Part shown: in pieces, positions 1-6,292 of the stretch
How the letters are laid out: each line of letters begins with the position of its first letter
How positions within the stretch are numbered: the first letter of the stretch is position 1
IMG/VR virus record: IMGVR_UViG_3300036770_000870
Span: 1-26,063 of that record
Strand: one strand, 5' to 3'
Source: a virus
DNA length: 26,063 nt
Translations under genes and position numbers: made by a program
The notes under the pieces: generated by a model
Told to the model about the DNA's origin: nothing
Databases searched by the model: none
The model's input: only the letters and a program-made list of their open reading frames with translations

Positions 1-214
1 TGATCTGCGCTGTACTAACCAAGGCAGTGCCAGCCATATACTGTAGCCCTGCATTAACCACCAAGTTATCACCCTCAGCGGTCCATTTCAGGTTGCCATC
101 TTTGTCTCGGCACTCTGCGTAATATCTACCACACGCCAAAGCTTTCTCGCCTGAACCTGTCCTGGCGGTTAAACCGCTTGAAAATTGGTCGTTTGTTCGT
201 GCTTTTTCCATCAT
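1..214 (-). CDS. Virion-associated hypothetical protein, N-terminal part
   Basis: This leftward frame is open from two adjacent ATG codons (214 and 211) to the window edge, so only about 70 N-terminal residues are visible and the C terminus is missing. It begins MMEKARTNDQF and contains VVNAGLQYMAG. I do not recognise the family with certainty; the phrase resembles small virion or tail-region proteins of environmental podoviruses. The first ATG overlaps the TGA of the upstream gene in an ATGA arrangement, which suggests translational coupling within the structural operon. No signal peptide or membrane segment is visible in this part. Confidence 0.7.
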   Translation of the reverse strand, partial: MMEKARTNDQFSSGLTARTGSGEKALACGRYYAECRDKDGNLKWTAEGDNLVVNAGLQYMAGTALVSTAQI

Positions 215-645
215 GCAATCCTTAAAACAGAATCAGTTGCGCCCATTGGCGGGAAAGTAATGATTAAATTTGACGCACTTTTCGTGATAGTTTGACCAAA
301 ATTAAGTACACAAACCGCCCTATTCGCCTTAGAAGAATTGTAAATCAAAGCTCCCGCGCATGTAAGGGTAACGTTTGAAAAAGTAACGTCTTGAAAAGAC
401 CAGTACGCTGTGGTTCCTGATGTAACAGGTGTGATGTTTGTAAGCGTAGCTCCACCAGCCGTGTAATTGGTTCCACTCGACGATACTTCCCCAGAGGATG
501 TGTAAACGGTTGTGTCTGCTCCGAGGGTGGCAGTTGAGACGTACAAGGCAAGTTTAAAAACATCCCCTGTCCCCGTCGTAAAATTATGCAAAGCTTGAGC
601 AACTTCTGCCTTAAAGCTTGTGCACATGGTTTGGACAATTGCCAT
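211..645 (-). CDS. Conserved phage structural protein (unknown function)
   Basis: A 144-residue protein with alternating Thr/Ser/Gly-rich beta-type sequence and no charged coiled coil, membrane segment or catalytic motif. The start MAIVQTMCTSFK, followed by a KLALYVSTATLGADT segment, resembles a family common in marine and freshwater podovirus genomes, where it lies among tail and connector genes. This points to a beta-sandwich virion component such as a tail appendage. It is separated from the connector-like gene upstream by one base and overlaps the next gene by ATGA, so it is in the same translation unit. The function is inferred from position and composition only. Confidence 0.75.
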   Translation of the reverse strand: MAIVQTMCTSFKAEVAQALHNFTTGTGDVFKLALYVSTATLGADTTVYTSSGEVSSSGTNYTAGGATLTNITPVTSGTTAYWSFQDVTFSNVTLTCAGALIYNSSKANRAVCVLNFGQTITKSASNLIITFPPMGATDSVLRIA

Positions 646-646
646 A

Positions 647-1372
647 CTATGTTACCGCCTGCCTATACTGCCCTGATCTGTAGGCATCTTGACGTTCCAT
701 ACCATCACCAAGACGTTTAGCTAATGCAAGAGCTTCTTTATACTGCGTATCAATCCTAGCAATCATATCTTGCTCGGCTTTAATAAACGTATACCCTTCC
801 TGTAACGCCCCATAAAACAAAACCGAATCAAAGTTATCGCCCAGCCATGTGCGCCCATCAGCAGCAACGGTAATTGATTCTGGGTAGTAATAATAGTGAA
901 GCTCAACAGAATAAGAAAGATCAGGTGTTGGCCCCAACAAAAAAGTTAACTCGTCAGGAAATGTGGGGTAATCAGGGCCAAAAATTGCATAGTGTCTGGG
1001 GCGTCCTGTGTTACCTGACCCCGTAGGAATCGGATAAGCCTCACGAATAAAGTTAACGTCTTTATTAAGCAAATAAAAATACCGCCCTGTCGTATCAATA
1101 ACAGCCATACTATAGGGTGCTAAAAAATCAGACGGGCATTGAAGGTATTGATTATTTGCTGAAGTTGTTCCAGTAACATTTTTTCGTAACGATGGAAACT
1201 GAACGGAGTTATAAATACGCTGTTCAGCCTGCTGCACAAAACGAGCAAGCTGCTCGTCCGACGTAAACGTCGTAACCGAATCAGAAAAAGTAATCGTCGG
1301 GAAGTCGTTTTCGACGTACCCTCTAATCGCCTTTTTTAACTCTGTATAGTTCACGCCATTGGACCCCGGCAC
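647..1372 (-). CDS. Phage connector/adaptor-like virion protein
   Basis: A 241-residue protein. The N-terminal third is helical (TELKKAIRGYVEND, then DEQLARFVQQAEQRIY), the middle is beta-rich with an aromatic patch (VELHYYYYPESI), and the C-terminal helix has the pattern ALQEGYTFIKAEQDMI followed by YKEALALAKRLGDG. This helix-beta-helix layout is typical of head-to-tail adaptor or tail-tubular proteins placed downstream of the head genes in podoviruses. Such proteins would form part of the ring between portal and tail. Its start overlaps the end of the small basic gene upstream. The assignment is inference from architecture and operon position. Confidence 0.65.
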   Translation of the reverse strand: MPGSNGVNYTELKKAIRGYVENDFPTITFSDSVTTFTSDEQLARFVQQAEQRIYNSVQFPSLRKNVTGTTSANNQYLQCPSDFLAPYSMAVIDTTGRYFYLLNKDVNFIREAYPIPTGSGNTGRPRHYAIFGPDYPTFPDELTFLLGPTPDLSYSVELHYYYYPESITVAADGRTWLGDNFDSVLFYGALQEGYTFIKAEQDMIARIDTQYKEALALAKRLGDGMERQDAYRSGQYRQAVT

Positions 1373-1614
1373 ATCGTGCCTTTAGTTGCTGCGCCAGCAC
1401 CACGCATCTTGATGCCAGAAGTTTTAACTGCGTTATTTTCACGATTAGTATAGGCACCAACGCTCATACGCACAGTATCTAATTTACTGTGGTCAGGGCC
1501 AGAACCGGGGTTTGCTTCAACCTTGGTCTTTTTACCTTGCATCGTGTGGGGTTCGGCGTAAACCGAAGCAGGACCAACCTCTTTGCCGCCCTTTTTCATA
1601 GAGTAGCTAGCCAT
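1351..1614 (-). CDS. Small basic Gly/Lys-rich phage protein
   Basis: An 87-residue protein that begins MASYSMKKGGKEVG and ends in a Gly/Met-rich tail (IKMRGAGAATKG). It is strongly basic, has few hydrophobic residues and is probably poorly ordered. The KKGGK motif recurs in neighbouring small proteins at 1614, 3749 and 3956, so it belongs to a local family. The start codon overlaps the stop of the upstream gene as TAATG, and its 3' end overlaps the start of the connector-like gene by 22 bases. Association with DNA or capsid is possible from the charge alone; nothing shows a catalytic role. Confidence 0.65.
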   Translation of the reverse strand: MASYSMKKGGKEVGPASVYAEPHTMQGKKTKVEANPGSGPDHSKLDTVRMSVGAYTNRENNAVKTSGIKMRGAGAATKGTMCRGPMA

Positions 1615-1796
1615 TATCGACCCCTTTGATTGGCGACACGCGCTAAATTACGGCCCATTTTACGCATCATTTCTCCGGTAGGTCCACCCTTTTTAAGCTT
1701 GGTCATGGGTTTACCGGGGTGCATTTTCTTTTCATGCTTGTGCACTGCACCAGCAATCATTTTCTTATCTTGTTTAAGGTCTGCTTTATCCATCAT
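1614..1796 (-). CDS. Small highly basic phage protein
   Basis: A 60-residue, Lys/Arg/Met-rich protein (MMDKADLKQDKKMIAG at the start, RNLARVANQRGR at the end) with a central KLKKGG motif and two His. It would be an amphipathic helix followed by a basic tail. It ends TAATG with the next gene and starts six bases after the previous stop, so it is embedded in the operon. Proteins of this kind are frequent in uncultured phage structural operons and have no assigned function. Nucleic acid or scaffold interaction is only a guess from charge. Confidence 0.6.
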   Translation of the reverse strand: MMDKADLKQDKKMIAGAVHKHEKKMHPGKPMTKLKKGGPTGEMMRKMGRNLARVANQRGR

Positions 1797-1802
1797 AAAC
1801 TC

Positions 1803-2231
1803 CTACGAAACAGTTACAGAATTAACTAAACCCTGCGCTACTAAGTCGTTTGGAGTCAGCGCAGCATCAAACGATCTTGATCCACCTACAGGATACCAGC
1901 CCCATTGTATAACGCGACTACCGCCCATCGGAACCCCATTTTCATCTTGGCTAGAGTCATCATTTACAGGCTCAATTCTTAACCCATTTACGCCCGATTG
2001 ATAATACGAATTAGAGTCTACGCGAGGATTACGAATTGCCTGTGGGTCATACACAGGGTACATACCTAACTGCAACTGTGGCTGATCAGGCTCCCAACAT
2101 TCAGGACAGACAAGAATATTGACGTTCTTGGTCTTAATAACGAGCGACTTCAGTTGCTTCAGCTTATAGCGAAAATTACACCTATCACATTGTGCAATTG
2201 CATATTTACCTGATGCAAACTGATTGGGCAT
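1803..2231 (-). CDS. Zinc-ribbon-type conserved phage structural protein
   Basis: A 142-residue protein with a clear four-cysteine knuckle: C15-x2-C18 and C42-x2-C45 (CDRC, then CPEC followed by WEPDQPQ). Between the pairs is a basic helix (KLKQLKSLVIK). The rest is Pro/Asn-rich with YYQSGVNGLR and IQWGWYPVGG. Proteins with the same CPECWEP signature sit next to the connector protein in many environmental phages, but I know of no experimental role. A zinc-stabilised virion part or head-closure factor fits the context. The ATG overlaps the end of the upstream gene by one base. Confidence 0.72.
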   Translation of the reverse strand: MPNQFASGKYAIAQCDRCNFRYKLKQLKSLVIKTKNVNILVCPECWEPDQPQLQLGMYPVYDPQAIRNPRVDSNSYYQSGVNGLRIEPVNDDSSQDENGVPMGGSRVIQWGWYPVGGSRSFDAALTPNDLVAQGLVNSVTVS

Positions 2232-2995
2232 CAGAAGCTCCCAGTGTTCCCCAAATACATCCGACGAGGAACAAAACGCACAGCAGCTTTCTCACGATCT
2301 TCACCAGCAGCGTAGTCCCACTGCTCTTCATAAGCAGCTTTTAACATCTGGATGCGATCTGTGCCTTCAGGAATCTTTTGAGCAATGTAATACGCCAGCC
2401 CTGCGGTAATGCAAGGTAAGAACCGGAACGGCATGTCAGGAGTCTGGATACCATCCCCTGCGTTTTGGATACGGCGCATACGCCAATAAACTACTTGGTA
2501 GTACGGGGAAGCTAGCGTCCCTTGGTCAGGGACAGGCCAAACTGTGAATTGGGGGTTGGCTTGTGCACTTGGAGAATAGCTGCTGGTTGAGGGGTAAGTA
2601 GCGCCGGAGTTGCGGCTGATGTAAATTTGTATCGGTCGTGCTTGAGCCAGCTTGTTTGGGATTGTGGCGTAGGTGGAGACACTAATCCGAGTAAGGGTGA
2701 GGTCAGCTTGTGTTGACGCATTACCAGCTCCTGTCCTTATAACGTGCTCAAGCAAGTCAATGGTGTCGTCCGGTAGATCGTACGTCGCAGTGCCCTGTAC
2801 CAGATTCTTCGTACCCTGCTCAATCGTCCACATATTGATGCCACGATTCGCCCACTCTATCGTCAAGAGGTTCATGGATCGACGAGCCGTACGCAAGTCA
2901 TAGCCTGAGCGCATCTCGCGCCCAGCTCGCTCGAACGCTTCTTCAGCTATATCGACGAACTCAAGATTAAAGTCGGTTGAGCCACTCGTGGTCAT
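2231..2995 (-). CDS. Head-tail connector (adaptor) protein
   Basis: A 254-residue protein with helical N terminus (FVDIAEEAFERAGREM, then TARRSMNLLTIEWANRG) and a beta-rich centre containing TYDLPDDTIDLLEHV, ISVSTYATIPNK and FTVWPVPDQ. A C-terminal helical part has LPCITAGLAYYIAQK and AAYEEQWDYAAGEDRE. This pattern is well known in uncultured podovirus genomes and matches the adaptor class that docks under the portal, like tail tubular protein A or P22 gp4-type proteins. The gene follows the small basic genes and overlaps the next ORF by one base. The exact place in the connector is inferred, not shown. Confidence 0.75.
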   Translation of the reverse strand: MTTSGSTDFNLEFVDIAEEAFERAGREMRSGYDLRTARRSMNLLTIEWANRGINMWTIEQGTKNLVQGTATYDLPDDTIDLLEHVIRTGAGNASTQADLTLTRISVSTYATIPNKLAQARPIQIYISRNSGATYPSTSSYSPSAQANPQFTVWPVPDQGTLASPYYQVVYWRMRRIQNAGDGIQTPDMPFRFLPCITAGLAYYIAQKIPEGTDRIQMLKAAYEEQWDYAAGEDREKAAVRFVPRRMYLGNTGSF

Positions 2996-3225
2996 CTGTA
3001 TCTCGCAGTCTTAGCGGCAATTTTTGCCGGTTGTTTAACGAACTGCTTGCCTGCACTTTTTCCAGCTCGCTTTGCCTTAGTTGTTGCTGCGTATTCAGCA
3101 GGTGATAGTGCATTAATTGCCGCCGACGGGAGGTATCGTTCGCCAGTTTTGCTAGACGGTTTACCACTTTTTGTCCGCCATTTCTGGTCTCCCCAATCTT
3201 TCAGCGACTGTTGCGGGGCTTTCAC
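2992..3225 (-). CDS. DUF5872-like basic protein, RYLP/AEYAATT half
   Basis: A 77-residue basic protein with the recognisable series SLKDWGDQKWRTKSGK, ERYLPSAAINALSPAEYAATT and KQFVKQPAKIAAKTA. From memory this matches the C-terminal half of proteins named DUF5872 in phages and giant viruses, in which the series follows a QWSARKAQ...GGGY module. Here that first module is encoded by the separate gene at 3472-3747, with one gene between them. Function is unknown. The start overlaps the previous stop as ATGA, so translation is probably coupled. Confidence 0.7.
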   Translation of the reverse strand: MKAPQQSLKDWGDQKWRTKSGKPSSKTGERYLPSAAINALSPAEYAATTKAKRAGKSAGKQFVKQPAKIAAKTARYR

Positions 3226-3479
3226 TTCATCTTCTTCAATGTCTGCGCTAGCCTCGCTCGCTGCCCTAATTTACCGGGAGCTTTTGCCGCTTTGGCTAAC
3301 TTAGCTGCGGGGATTGGTTTATCGCCTTTTACGCCAAGCGATTTACGCAAAGCTCCAGGTTTCTTGATAGCGGCTTGTATCCACTTACCACTTTTAAACC
3401 CCTCAACACCGCGCCCTTTAAGGACATCAGCACGAGTTACTTTGCCATCATCGTTTAGATCAGGGAATGATTTAGTCAC
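3222..3479 (-). CDS. Small basic protein with EF-hand/dockerin-like loop, GTG start
   Basis: I choose the GTG at 3479 instead of the longer open frame because GGAGGG lies about five bases upstream and the protein then begins VTKSFPDLNDDGKVT. It overlaps the previous gene by 8 bases (GTGACTAA). The resulting 85-residue protein has a 12-residue loop DLNDDGKVTRAD with acidic or Asn residues at positions 1, 3, 5 and 12, as in calcium-binding EF-hand/dockerin loops. A lysine/alanine-rich basic tail follows (AAIKKPGALRKSLGV, AKLAKAAKAPGKLGQR). Similar small proteins occur in environmental phages. Metal binding is suggested by the loop only; the role is unknown. Confidence 0.7.
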   Translation of the reverse strand: MTKSFPDLNDDGKVTRADVLKGRGVEGFKSGKWIQAAIKKPGALRKSLGVKGDKPIPAAKLAKAAKAPGKLGQRARLAQTLKKMK

Positions 3480-3747
3480 GATACCCTCCACCTGCTGCTT
3501 TGTACTTCTTAGCCACAAGCTGTGCTTTTCTCGCGGACCATTGCCCTGCTTTAGTGCCATGCGTTGCTGCGGCTTTAACTTGAGACACGATACGTTTCCG
3601 TAACTCAGGTTTGGTGTAATTACCTGCCGCATTAACTTTGCCACCTTCAGCGTACTGATCGAAATCAGTATCATCCCGCCTAGCTTTACGCTTGGCAGTG
3701 GGCATTTTTGAGGGCGAGATCGCCCCCATCCCGCGAGACGCCATCAT
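3472..3747 (-). CDS. DUF5872-like protein, QWSARKAQ/GGGY half
   Basis: A 91-residue basic protein that starts MMASRGMGAISPSKMP, then KRKARRDDTDFDQYAEGGKVNAA, NYTKPELRKRI and finally GQWSARKAQLVAKKYKAAGGGY. The last block is a recognisable phage and giant-virus module that in other proteins is fused to the RYLP/AEYAATT module found here at 2992-3225. Two adjacent ATG codons (3747, 3744) could start it. The gene overlaps the downstream GTG gene by 8 bases and carries that gene's ribosome-binding site. Function is unknown; basic charge and position suggest a virion or DNA-associated role. Confidence 0.72.
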   Translation of the reverse strand: MMASRGMGAISPSKMPTAKRKARRDDTDFDQYAEGGKVNAAGNYTKPELRKRIVSQVKAAATHGTKAGQWSARKAQLVAKKYKAAGGGYRD

Positions 3748-3748
3748 C

Positions 3749-3940
3749 TCAGCAAGCCTTACCGCCGTAAGCCATCTTTTTAACTTTGCCGCCTTTTTTC
3801 ATACCGCCACTACCAGCCATTTTGATCTGTGTGCCTTTGGTTTTACCTTTAGAAGCAACACCATCACGGCTAGGAGCAGCAGTACGAACTGCGCCCATCT
3901 TAGAAGCGGCTACACCGCCGTGCATCATCTTTTTCATCAC
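3749..3940 (-). CDS. Small basic KKGGKV-motif protein
   Basis: A 63-residue protein rich in Lys, Gly and Met. It carries the segment SRDGVASKGKTKGTQ and then MKKGGKVKKMAYGGK. The first segment matches RADGIAVRGKTRGKM at the end of the neighbouring protein at 3956-4204, and the second matches KKGGKV in that protein, so the two genes look like rearranged relatives. No fold or catalytic residue is evident. It lies in the middle of the small-gene run between the coiled-coil membrane protein and the connector genes. Confidence 0.62.
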   Translation of the reverse strand: MMKKMMHGGVAASKMGAVRTAAPSRDGVASKGKTKGTQIKMAGSGGMKKGGKVKKMAYGGKAC

Positions 3941-3955
3941 AGTTCCCTTTAAAAG

Positions 3956-4204
3956 TTAAACCATCTTTCCACGGGTTTTGCCACGTACTGCAATACCATC
4001 AGCACGTTTAGAAGCTGAACCGACTTTACCGCCTTTTTTAGCTGTAAAGACATCAGTTTCTTCCATTTCAAACTCGGCCTTTTTTACGGGCTTGGGTTTA
4101 GGTTTTGGTGCAGGCTTTTTAGATTTGTTTAGATCCGGCTCGTACTTGGATGTTTCCATGTCCGGGGGGCTAGGTACGTTTCTATTGGTTGACATTGTTG
4201 TCAT
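3956..4204 (-). CDS. Small protein with Lys-Pro repeat and KKGGKV tail
   Basis: An 82-residue protein with three parts: a Ser/Pro/Asp-rich start, a KP-repeat linker (KKPAPKPKPKPVKK, about residues 29-42), and an acidic stretch followed by AKKGGKVGSASKRADGIAVRGKTRG. The linker is probably extended. The final block is shared with the gene at 3749-3940. The ATG at 4204 overlaps the previous stop as ATGA; a second in-frame ATG at 4195 has AAAGG at better spacing, so the first three residues are uncertain. Function is unknown. Confidence 0.62.
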   Translation of the reverse strand: MTTMSTNRNVPSPPDMETSKYEPDLNKSKKPAPKPKPKPVKKAEFEMEETDVFTAKKGGKVGSASKRADGIAVRGKTRGKMV

Positions 4205-4452
4205 CCTTTCTTAGCAAGCTGGTCAATCTTTGCTTCAAGCCGCTCAAAGCCTGCATCGAAGCGTTCCATAATTCTTTCAAGATCCGCACGGACTTCTGCA
4301 CGAGTGATGTGATCACGAGCGATTTCTTCCCTCGTTTTATTCAGCAAGATCTGGATGCGTTTTTGTTCATCAGAGGCATGCTTAAGCATAAACATCACAA
4401 GAGCTACAAAAAACGATGTAATTAAGTTCCAAACGAGCGTGCTGGTTTCCAT
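4201..4452 (-). CDS. Small membrane protein with C-terminal coiled coil
   Basis: An 83-residue protein. Residues about 5-24 (TLVWNLITSFFVALVMFMLK) form one membrane segment and the rest is a charged heptad-type helix (DEQKRIQILLNKTREEIA, then VRADLERIMERFDAGFERL). One anchor plus a coiled coil is seen in phage holin-like and lysis-accessory proteins, but also in unassigned small virion proteins. No lysin gene is next to it here, so a lysis role is only possible. It is transcribed with the structural operon and its stop overlaps the next start. Confidence 0.68.
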   Translation of the reverse strand: METSTLVWNLITSFFVALVMFMLKHASDEQKRIQILLNKTREEIARDHITRAEVRADLERIMERFDAGFERLEAKIDQLAKKG

Positions 4453-4455
4453 GAC

Positions 4456-4710
4456 TCAACATTTCCAAGCCCTAAGACTTTTATTGATCCGACTGTTAGG
4501 ATTGTTAGCGGTTTTAGCTGAAGTCAGCTTCTTTTTCATGCCTTTCATCCGAGCACAAAAAGAATCCCGGCGAGACCCGCCTTCTGGTTGTGGAGGTTTC
4601 AACCCAGGCTTGCCGGGATTTGCAGCATTGTAGGAAGCACGACCTTTAGCATTAAGACCGCCCTTTGGGTTTTTGCCTTCCTTCCGCTGCCAAGCAGGAG
4701 ACTTAGCCAT
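4456..4710 (-). CDS. DUF6321-like small basic phage protein
   Basis: An 84-residue Lys/Arg/Gly-rich protein with a strongly conserved pattern: SPAWQRKEGKNPKGGLNAKG, ASYNAANPGKPGLKPP, RRDSFCARMKGMKKKLTS and ANNPNSRINKSLRAWKC. I recognise this as a family found across environmental and cyanobacterial phages, recalled under the name DUF6321. There is no known function; the SFCARMKGMKKK block and the C-terminal RAW-x-C are the hallmarks. The length is normal for the family and the gene overlaps the end of the upstream virion gene by 8 bases. Confidence 0.78.
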   Translation of the reverse strand: MAKSPAWQRKEGKNPKGGLNAKGRASYNAANPGKPGLKPPQPEGGSRRDSFCARMKGMKKKLTSAKTANNPNSRINKSLRAWKC

Positions 4711-4981
4711 AGAACACTGTGACCTTAGCGTTGGACAGCGTTGCGTATGCGCTCGTTTCGCAGCGAACTCCCTGAGCAGGGATCACTACGTTAAAGGTTT
4801 CTCCGTTAGCCAGCGTGTTAATCGTAAACAGGGTCGTGCCGCTTGAACCCCCATCTTTGATAATCACGCTGCCAGTAGAACCCCCCGGCTCGATAACCAA
4901 CCCGCGAACACGGGTTGGGTACGCACTAATGTCGCCAGAAGCCGCTAGCGAAATCGCTTGAACGTCTGTTTGCATAGCCAT
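4703..4981 (-). CDS. Small beta-rich virion protein (decoration/surface type)
   Basis: A 92-residue protein made of short hydrophobic strands separated by Gly/Ser turns (MAMQTDVQAISLAASG, GLVIEPGGSTGSVIIKDGG, LFTINTLANGETFNVVIP, NAKVTVFYG). The pattern is known from small structural proteins of marine and freshwater phages and suggests a compact beta-barrel on the capsid or tail surface. There are no charged catalytic residues. The coding sequence contains an 8-bp perfect inverted repeat (CCAACCCG/CGGGTTGG, 4897-4918). It follows the 4997-5497 gene by 15 bases. Confidence 0.7.
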   Translation of the reverse strand: MAMQTDVQAISLAASGDISAYPTRVRGLVIEPGGSTGSVIIKDGGSSGTTLFTINTLANGETFNVVIPAQGVRCETSAYATLSNAKVTVFYG

Positions 4982-4996
4982 AATTGGCCTCCGTCA

Positions 4997-5497
4997 TTAG
5001 ACGTTTTGCTGGCCGAGGAACGGATCAGTAACGTAATACAGGATTTGACCAGAAGCCGTACCACCCGTAGGAGCGTCGCCTGTCGTAGCGCCAGCAGTGA
5101 TCTTGACCATCTGGGTAGCGGACATAATCACACCCATGTCGTCACCTGCGGTAGCCGTAGACCAATCAAATACTTGCTTACCTGCATCAGCGTCACCAGC
5201 AGCAATCAAACCGTTGGGGTCAGAAGCAGAAGTATCCGAATAACCAATCCAGCCCATGTCAAAGGTAGGTGTTGTTCCACCTGTACCAGCAGCGTTGATG
5301 TTAACTTGAACAACAACTGCGCCAGCAGGAAGAATTACCGGGGCGGTATTAGTGGAAGAAACTTGAACTGCTGTCGTATCAGCAGCGGTGGGATCAAAGT
5401 AAAACTGAGCGACCATAAGTCCGGTGCCACAGTATGCGGTGCGCGTAGTATCGCCACCGCCAGATCGCCAAATCGATTGGGTCGTTGAAACTGCCAT
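4997..5497 (-). CDS. Ala/Thr/Gly-rich virion protein
   Basis: A 166-residue protein of low charge, rich in Ala, Thr, Gly and Val, with beta-strand patterning throughout (LMVAQFYFDPTAADTTAV, PAGAVVVQVNINAAGTGG, FDMGWIGYSD, ASGQILYYVTDPFLGQQ). It is probably a capsid or tail decoration-type protein, since abundant surface proteins of environmental phages have this composition. It is the first gene after the HNH insertion and has a candidate promoter at 5582-5610. No specific family could be named. Confidence 0.7.
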   Translation of the reverse strand: MAVSTTQSIWRSGGGDTTRTAYCGTGLMVAQFYFDPTAADTTAVQVSSTNTAPVILPAGAVVVQVNINAAGTGGTTPTFDMGWIGYSDTSASDPNGLIAAGDADAGKQVFDWSTATAGDDMGVIMSATQMVKITAGATTGDAPTGGTASGQILYYVTDPFLGQQNV

Positions 5498-5581
5498 GAT
5501 AATTCCTTATGCACAAGTCGCTTGCTAATCGGTGCATCGTCTGCTGGGACAGTTTAGCAAGCTGGTTTCCCAGATAATGTG

Positions 5582-5610
5582 TTTGTATCAGGTTGTGGGG
5601 GTGGTGTCAA
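5582..5610 (-). promoter_or_regulatory. Candidate sigma-70 promoter for the distal structural genes
   Basis: On the leftward strand TTGACA (5610-5605) is followed after 17 bases by TACAAA (5587-5582). The -35 is perfect and the -10 matches TATAAT at four of six positions. The -35 lies inside the last codons of the HNH gene. It would restart transcription downstream of the terminator at 6244-6267 for the genes from 5497 leftwards. Confidence 0.4.
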
Positions 5611-6190
5611 CAAGTTTATTGGATTTGAGAAGATTTTCCTGTCTAGGGATTACACGCAAATTCCAAGGTACATGTAAACCGCATACAACCTCAGAGCGCA
5701 AAGGCACAATATGATCAACGACATATTGCTCCCCCGTAGTTTTGGACATAGTTATGGCAATTTGATAAAGCTGTCGTATTTCTGATTTTTGCTGTCTTGA
5801 AAGCCATTTTGGGGTAGCTTCCCTATGTTTGCGCCTACGTGCTTTTGTGTCCGCACGAACTTGCGTCTTATGGTTATCTTTCCAAACTTGACGGTACTGA
5901 CGCAGCACTTCAGGAGGGCGGGTAGCCGCAGCTTGAATTACCTGCTCTTTATTTGCTTCATACCATTCATTCTTGCGATCTTTAACGTCTTCACGTTTGT
6001 TGTACTCGCGGAAGTACTCGGCGCGAGTGACATTAGCTTTCTCCCATTCAACCTTTAAACACTCAACGCATGAGCCTTTAGTCTTACGTGGGGCAATATG
6101 TCCGTGCTTGCAGGGTTCTCCTGTGAAGTAATACTTAGCGCCTTTGTCTTGGGCTTCTTTGCGGGTTTTGGGTAAGTTTGTGGTATCCAT
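5588..6190 (-). CDS. HNH homing-type endonuclease
   Basis: A 200-residue protein. The N terminus has a short zinc-ligand module (GEPCKHGH at about residues 24-31 and C41-x2-C44). A basic helical DNA-contact region follows. The C-terminal HNH nuclease core reads VVDHIVPLRSEVVCGLHVPW, then NLRVIPRQENLLKSNKL, with the DH of the first beta strand, the N of NL and the final EN-x5-N pattern. Such stand-alone enzymes cut DNA at cognate alleles and spread by repair. It sits between the major capsid gene's terminator and the next virion gene, unlike the overlapping genes around it, which supports a later insertion. AGGAG precedes the ATG, and TGGTATATT (6226-6218) could be its own extended -10 promoter. 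Confidence 0.88.
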   Translation of the reverse strand: MDTTNLPKTRKEAQDKGAKYYFTGEPCKHGHIAPRKTKGSCVECLKVEWEKANVTRAEYFREYNKREDVKDRKNEWYEANKEQVIQAAATRPPEVLRQYRQVWKDNHKTQVRADTKARRRKHREATPKWLSRQQKSEIRQLYQIAITMSKTTGEQYVVDHIVPLRSEVVCGLHVPWNLRVIPRQENLLKSNKLVDTTPTT

Positions 6191-6243
6191 TTCATCTCCT
6201 GTGACTTAGTAACAGGGAATATACCACAGAAGTTTTAGAAAAC

Positions 6244-6267
6244 AAAAAACCCCGCCGGAGCGGGGTT
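6244..6267 (-). terminator. Intrinsic terminator after the major capsid gene
   Basis: Read leftwards, an 8-bp perfect stem AACCCCGC/GCGGGGTT encloses a UCCG loop (UNCG-type tetraloop) and continues into a run of T. It starts about 26 bases after the end of the capsid gene and lies upstream of the HNH gene. It would limit read-through from the head genes or set a high capsid transcript level. Confidence 0.9.
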
Positions 6268-6292
6268 CTCTGCGCTAAGTGCTTGATTTATA

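Noticed and set aside
3480-3674. N-terminal extension of the EF-hand-loop gene upstream of GTG 3479
   Set aside because: It would overlap the QWSARKAQ gene over almost its whole length in another frame; the GTG has a good RBS and gives a natural protein start.
4958-5488. Long rightward open frame opposite the 4997-5497 virion gene
   Set aside because: It mirrors the Ala/Thr/Gly-rich gene on the other strand, has no RBS and opposes the operon direction.
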